Source: DAISJM01 sp036821485 (GTDB lineage Bacteria > Verrucomicrobiota > Kiritimatiellia > CAIQIC01 > JAGNIJ01). From it: 60,203 nt of DNA. Location of the stretch: positions 1 through 60,203 of the forward strand of contig DAISJM010000020.1 of the NCBI GenBank assembly GCA_036821485.1, read 5' to 3'. The notes under the pieces were generated by a model. That model had not been told where the DNA came from, searched no databases, and saw nothing but the letters and a program-made list of their open reading frames with translations. Both the position numbers and the translations under genes were made by a program. The first letter of the stretch is position 1, and each line of letters opens with the position of its first letter. Of this stretch, positions 57,889 through 60,203 are shown piece after piece.

Positions 57889-59801
57889 GACGGAGTCGAT
57901 GAAGTCCGCCTCAACAAGGGCTGAAAGGCCTCGGGATCACCGGGAGGAAGCGTGCGGACTGTGGCCAGCTGGCGAAAGTGACAAGCCGAGCGCCGGAAAG
58001 CGTCATTGAGTTCTCGGAGGGACGACGGACGGCAGGTCTTGAGCCACGCGGTTGCGTAGTTCTTGCGGTAGTCATCCAACCGATCAGCCAACGCACAAAG
58101 AGCCTTGGCGGTGTGGGCATCTATCTTTCCGCCGCGCCGGGCTACATCTCCCTCTATCATCGACTTCGACGCTGTCATGTCCATGGCTTGTACGGCGAGA
58201 CGTATCTGTGCGATGTCGCTGCCAGTCAACCATCCGCCGGGCGTCAGTTGTCTTGCCATGTGGAGACAGGATCGGAGCGTGGAGCACCCGGAGCGGGCGC
58301 GCGAGGCACGCTGGTGTGTGTCATCATCGATTCTTAATCCACGGATCAGCGACGGCCATTCGCCGATGCCGGCGGTGCCGGCGCGGGTATAGAGAAGGGC
58401 AAGGCGTCCGGATGGATCGTCGGCGAAGATGCGGGAAAATGCTGTATCAAAAGCGAGCCGTTCGTCGGAGCGCGGGTTCCACGACATGGCCGCGCCGAGC
58501 GCCATGCCGTGATAGGAGCAGGGGAGCATGTTGAAGTGGCCCATGTCGCCCCAATCGGTTGTGAGTACGCCGGAGGCGCCGAGGCGGCGGGCGGCACGGG
58601 CGTAGCCGGCGATGTTGCCCCGTGCTTCTTCCACCTCGTTGAAGACTACGCGATAGCCGCGTGTGGAGGGACAGACGATGGCGTTGAGTCCGGCATCGAG
58701 AAAAGTCTTCACCTTCTTGAATTTCGTCGTGGGCGAGTAGCCCCAGTCCAGTATGCAGCAATCGCGCGGCAGTTTCCGGATGGTTTCCGGGTAGTGGAGG
58801 AGAACATCGCCCCAGAGCATGAGTTGTTTGCCATGGGATGCAGCCCTGTCATGGACGAACCTGACGAGTTGTGCGTAGAGATCGGGGATGGGCAACGGAC
58901 GGCGCTTCGAGCGCTGACTTACGCCGAGGTCGTACGTTTCATCGCCGCACATGTTGAAGAAGGGCGCCGAGAAAAGCGGGAGAAACTCATCCAGCATGGC
59001 GTCGAGCAGCCGGCGTGATGCGGGGAGTGTTGGATTCAGAGTGGCTCCGCGTAAACGCTGGAACCACGTGGCGTGCGCCCAATCTTTGGCGGGCCAGACG
59101 GCCTCGGCGCAGTTTCTGTAGGCAGGCAGGCTGAGGACTTTGCCCATGTGGCCGAAACAGGCAAGGCTTGGGACGAACTGTATGAAGCGGTCGCGGCAGA
59201 AGGCGTCCAACTCTCGAATGTCATCTGCGCTGAGCGGGTTGGATCCGGCGCCGATATTACGATCGAACTGGAAATCAAAGACGTGCTCCACGTACAACTG
59301 GAGCATGTTGATCTTCAGTGCGGCAAGTGTACGGATGAGCTGTTTCAGTGTGGCGATGCGCGGAACGCGACCTCGGCTGACATCGAGATAGAATCCGCGT
59401 TGTGCGAAGGCCGGTGCATCGCGGATCACCATGCAGGGCGGAATTGTGCCCGATTGGCGAAGTAACTGCGTCAGCGTCTGGATTCCGTAAAAGAGGCCCG
59501 GAGCGCCGCGGGCCGAGATGTGAATGGCGTCGCGCTGGACGGAAAGCGAGTAGGTCTCGTCGTGGGAGGAGGGTCCGCAGGCGAGTTCGATCCGGAAGCC
59601 GGCGCTGGTTCGTGATCCCGGGGCGCGGATGACGGGGAGCAGTCGAAGATGCTGTCGTAGGAATGCAGCCAACGCGCGAGTGGCAAGGTGGATACTTTGG
59701 GGCGCGTCCTGCGGAAGGGTAAGTACGATGTCTTTCGGGAGTTGGGCTGTTCCCCCTGTGCGACGGACCGTCTGCGGTTCTGGTATCCAATACAGCGTCA
59801 T
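57885..59801 (-). CDS. GH20-type beta-N-acetylhexosaminidase-like protein
   Basis: 638 aa, no signal peptide seen. Residues about 1-125 form the GH20b-like N-terminal domain (ARGAPGLFYGIQTLTQLLRQ). The barrel begins RDAPAFAQRGFYLDVSRGRVPRIATL and holds the catalytic Asp-Glu pair D287-E288 in FFNMCGDETYDLG. LMLWGDVLLHYPE and GVLTTDWGDMGHFN are barrel loops. Many GH20 enzymes remove terminal GlcNAc; cytoplasmic location suggests recycling or uptake. It is coupled to lepB downstream and divergent from the acylphosphatase gene. Confidence 0.85.
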   Translation of the reverse strand: MTLYWIPEPQTVRRTGGTAQLPKDIVLTLPQDAPQSIHLATRALAAFLRQHLRLLPVIRAPGSRTSAGFRIELACGPSSHDETYSLSVQRDAIHISARGAPGLFYGIQTLTQLLRQSGTIPPCMVIRDAPAFAQRGFYLDVSRGRVPRIATLKQLIRTLAALKINMLQLYVEHVFDFQFDRNIGAGSNPLSADDIRELDAFCRDRFIQFVPSLACFGHMGKVLSLPAYRNCAEAVWPAKDWAHATWFQRLRGATLNPTLPASRRLLDAMLDEFLPLFSAPFFNMCGDETYDLGVSQRSKRRPLPIPDLYAQLVRFVHDRAASHGKQLMLWGDVLLHYPETIRKLPRDCCILDWGYSPTTKFKKVKTFLDAGLNAIVCPSTRGYRVVFNEVEEARGNIAGYARAARRLGASGVLTTDWGDMGHFNMLPCSYHGMALGAAMSWNPRSDERLAFDTAFSRIFADDPSGRLALLYTRAGTAGIGEWPSLIRGLRIDDDTHQRASRARSGCSTLRSCLHMARQLTPGGWLTGSDIAQIRLAVQAMDMTASKSMIEGDVARRGGKIDAHTAKALCALADRLDDYRKNYATAWLKTCRPSSLRELNDAFRRSACHFRQLATVRTLPPGDPEAFQPLLRRTSSTPS

Positions 59802-59894
59802 GATGGGACAGCATTAAACGCGACTGCAGGAAAAACGCAAGCTGAGGAGTGCATGCAGTTGATTGTACCCCGGATTCTGTTATGAGTTCTCATC

Positions 59895-60203
59895 ATGCCA
59901 CGCGAGATAAATCCCAAGGAAGCATCCCCGGCTCCCCGCCGTATGGTGGCGCGCTTCGAAGGGCACGTGCAAGGCGTGGGCTTCCGATACACGACGGTTC
60001 ATATTGCCGCGTCGTTCAAGGTGACGGGATTCGTCCGAAATGAGCCGGACGGGTCGGTGCTTGTCGTCGCCGAGGGTGATGAAGTGGAGTTAATGAGATT
60101 CCACACCCACCTTCGTGCTTCGCAGTTGGGACGGTACATCATGAGCGACAAAATCACATGGGAGCCTGCGACAGGCGAATATGCAGGGTTCAGGGTTGCC
60201 CAC
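59895..60203 (+). CDS. acylphosphatase (3' end outside window)
   Basis: 103 codons are visible, reading from ATG 59895 (an ATG at 59943 is a possible later start). The acylphosphatase signature ARFEGHVQGVGFRYTTV contains the catalytic Arg, and GFVRNEPDGSVLVVAEG holds the catalytic Asn. It hydrolyses acyl phosphates. The gene runs off the right edge near the normal end of the family (GFRVAH). TTGATT (59859-59864)-16 bases-TATGAG (59881-59886) is a weak promoter candidate that would leave almost no leader for the first ATG. Confidence 0.88.
   Translation, partial: MPREINPKEASPAPRRMVARFEGHVQGVGFRYTTVHIAASFKVTGFVRNEPDGSVLVVAEGDEVELMRFHTHLRASQLGRYIMSDKITWEPATGEYAGFRVAH

Noticed and set aside
1..60203. 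CRISPR array, rRNA genes or toxin-antitoxin pair
   Set aside because: No evenly spaced direct repeats, no rRNA-like stretches and no small gene pairs with such features were seen on either strand.

Overview
The window is a chromosomal segment of a Gram-negative-type bacterium, probably in the PVC group (Kiritimatiellota/Verrucomicrobiota-like). This placement is an inference from gene order, from zinc-type S14, from the absence of rpmD and of a tuf gene between fusA and rpsJ, and from a glycoside-hydrolase-rich neighbourhood. It is not a phylogenetic result. Base composition looks moderately GC-rich. Most starts are preceded by purine-rich Shine-Dalgarno sequences, and translational coupling (overlapping stop/start codons) is common.

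Region 1 (1-21,550, all +) is one long transcription/translation superoperon. It runs from the 3' part of rpoC through the str genes (rpsL, rpsG, fusA), the S10 genes (rpsJ-rplC-rplD-rplW-rplB-rpsS-[novel membrane protein]-rplV-rpsC-rplP-rpmC-rpsQ), the spc genes (rplN-rplX-rplE-rpsN-rpsH-rplF-rplR-rpsE-rplO-secY-adk-map-infA-rpmJ) and the alpha genes (rpsM-rpsK-rpsD-rpoA-rplQ). It closes with a strong bidirectional hairpin terminator. Oddities are a membrane-anchored coiled-coil protein between rpsS and rplV, a hairpin in the rplX-rplE gap, a divergent IF-1, and charged or low-complexity extensions on S11 and L17.

Region 2 (21,550-42,285) is accessory. It holds two exported thioredoxin-fold proteins, a GH94-type phosphorylase behind a palindromic operator-like site, a MarC family membrane protein, an exported GH9 protein, a nitroreductase, a YihY membrane protein fused to a cyclic-nucleotide-type domain, a TrkA-C ion-channel-like protein coupled to a GH144-type lipoprotein, a PMT-type glycosyltransferase, a TMTC-like membrane/TPR protein with extra periplasmic-type domains, a divergent radical SAM protein and a NYN-LOTUS protein. 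A 17-bp perfect inverted repeat lies between marC and the GH9 gene.

Region 3 (42,263-45,745, -) looks like a replaced DNA ligase locus. An intact ligA and an abutting DEDDh-exonuclease/BRCT gene are followed by a short in-frame remnant of the C-terminal BRCT domain of a different LigA. Local codon and base style changes near 45,540. The simplest reading is that the 5' end of the resident ligA was joined to an incoming ligA-exonuclease module, leaving the resident 3' end stranded.

Region 4 (45,783-60,203) holds vanZ-like on the minus strand and then a + strand run, trpS-scpA-scpB-pheA-hisC-aroF-tyrA-aroA-cmk-plsC. This run couples chromosome segregation, aromatic amino acid/shikimate synthesis, CMP kinase and phospholipid acylation. 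After a roughly 290-bp AT-richer gap comes an IspD-fold gene that has lost the residues expected for catalysis. Convergent to it is a minus-strand set: GH20 hexosaminidase-like, signal peptidase I and a membrane-anchored protein. An acylphosphatase gene runs off the right edge. No CRISPR array, insertion sequence, integrase, rRNA or convincing tRNA was seen.
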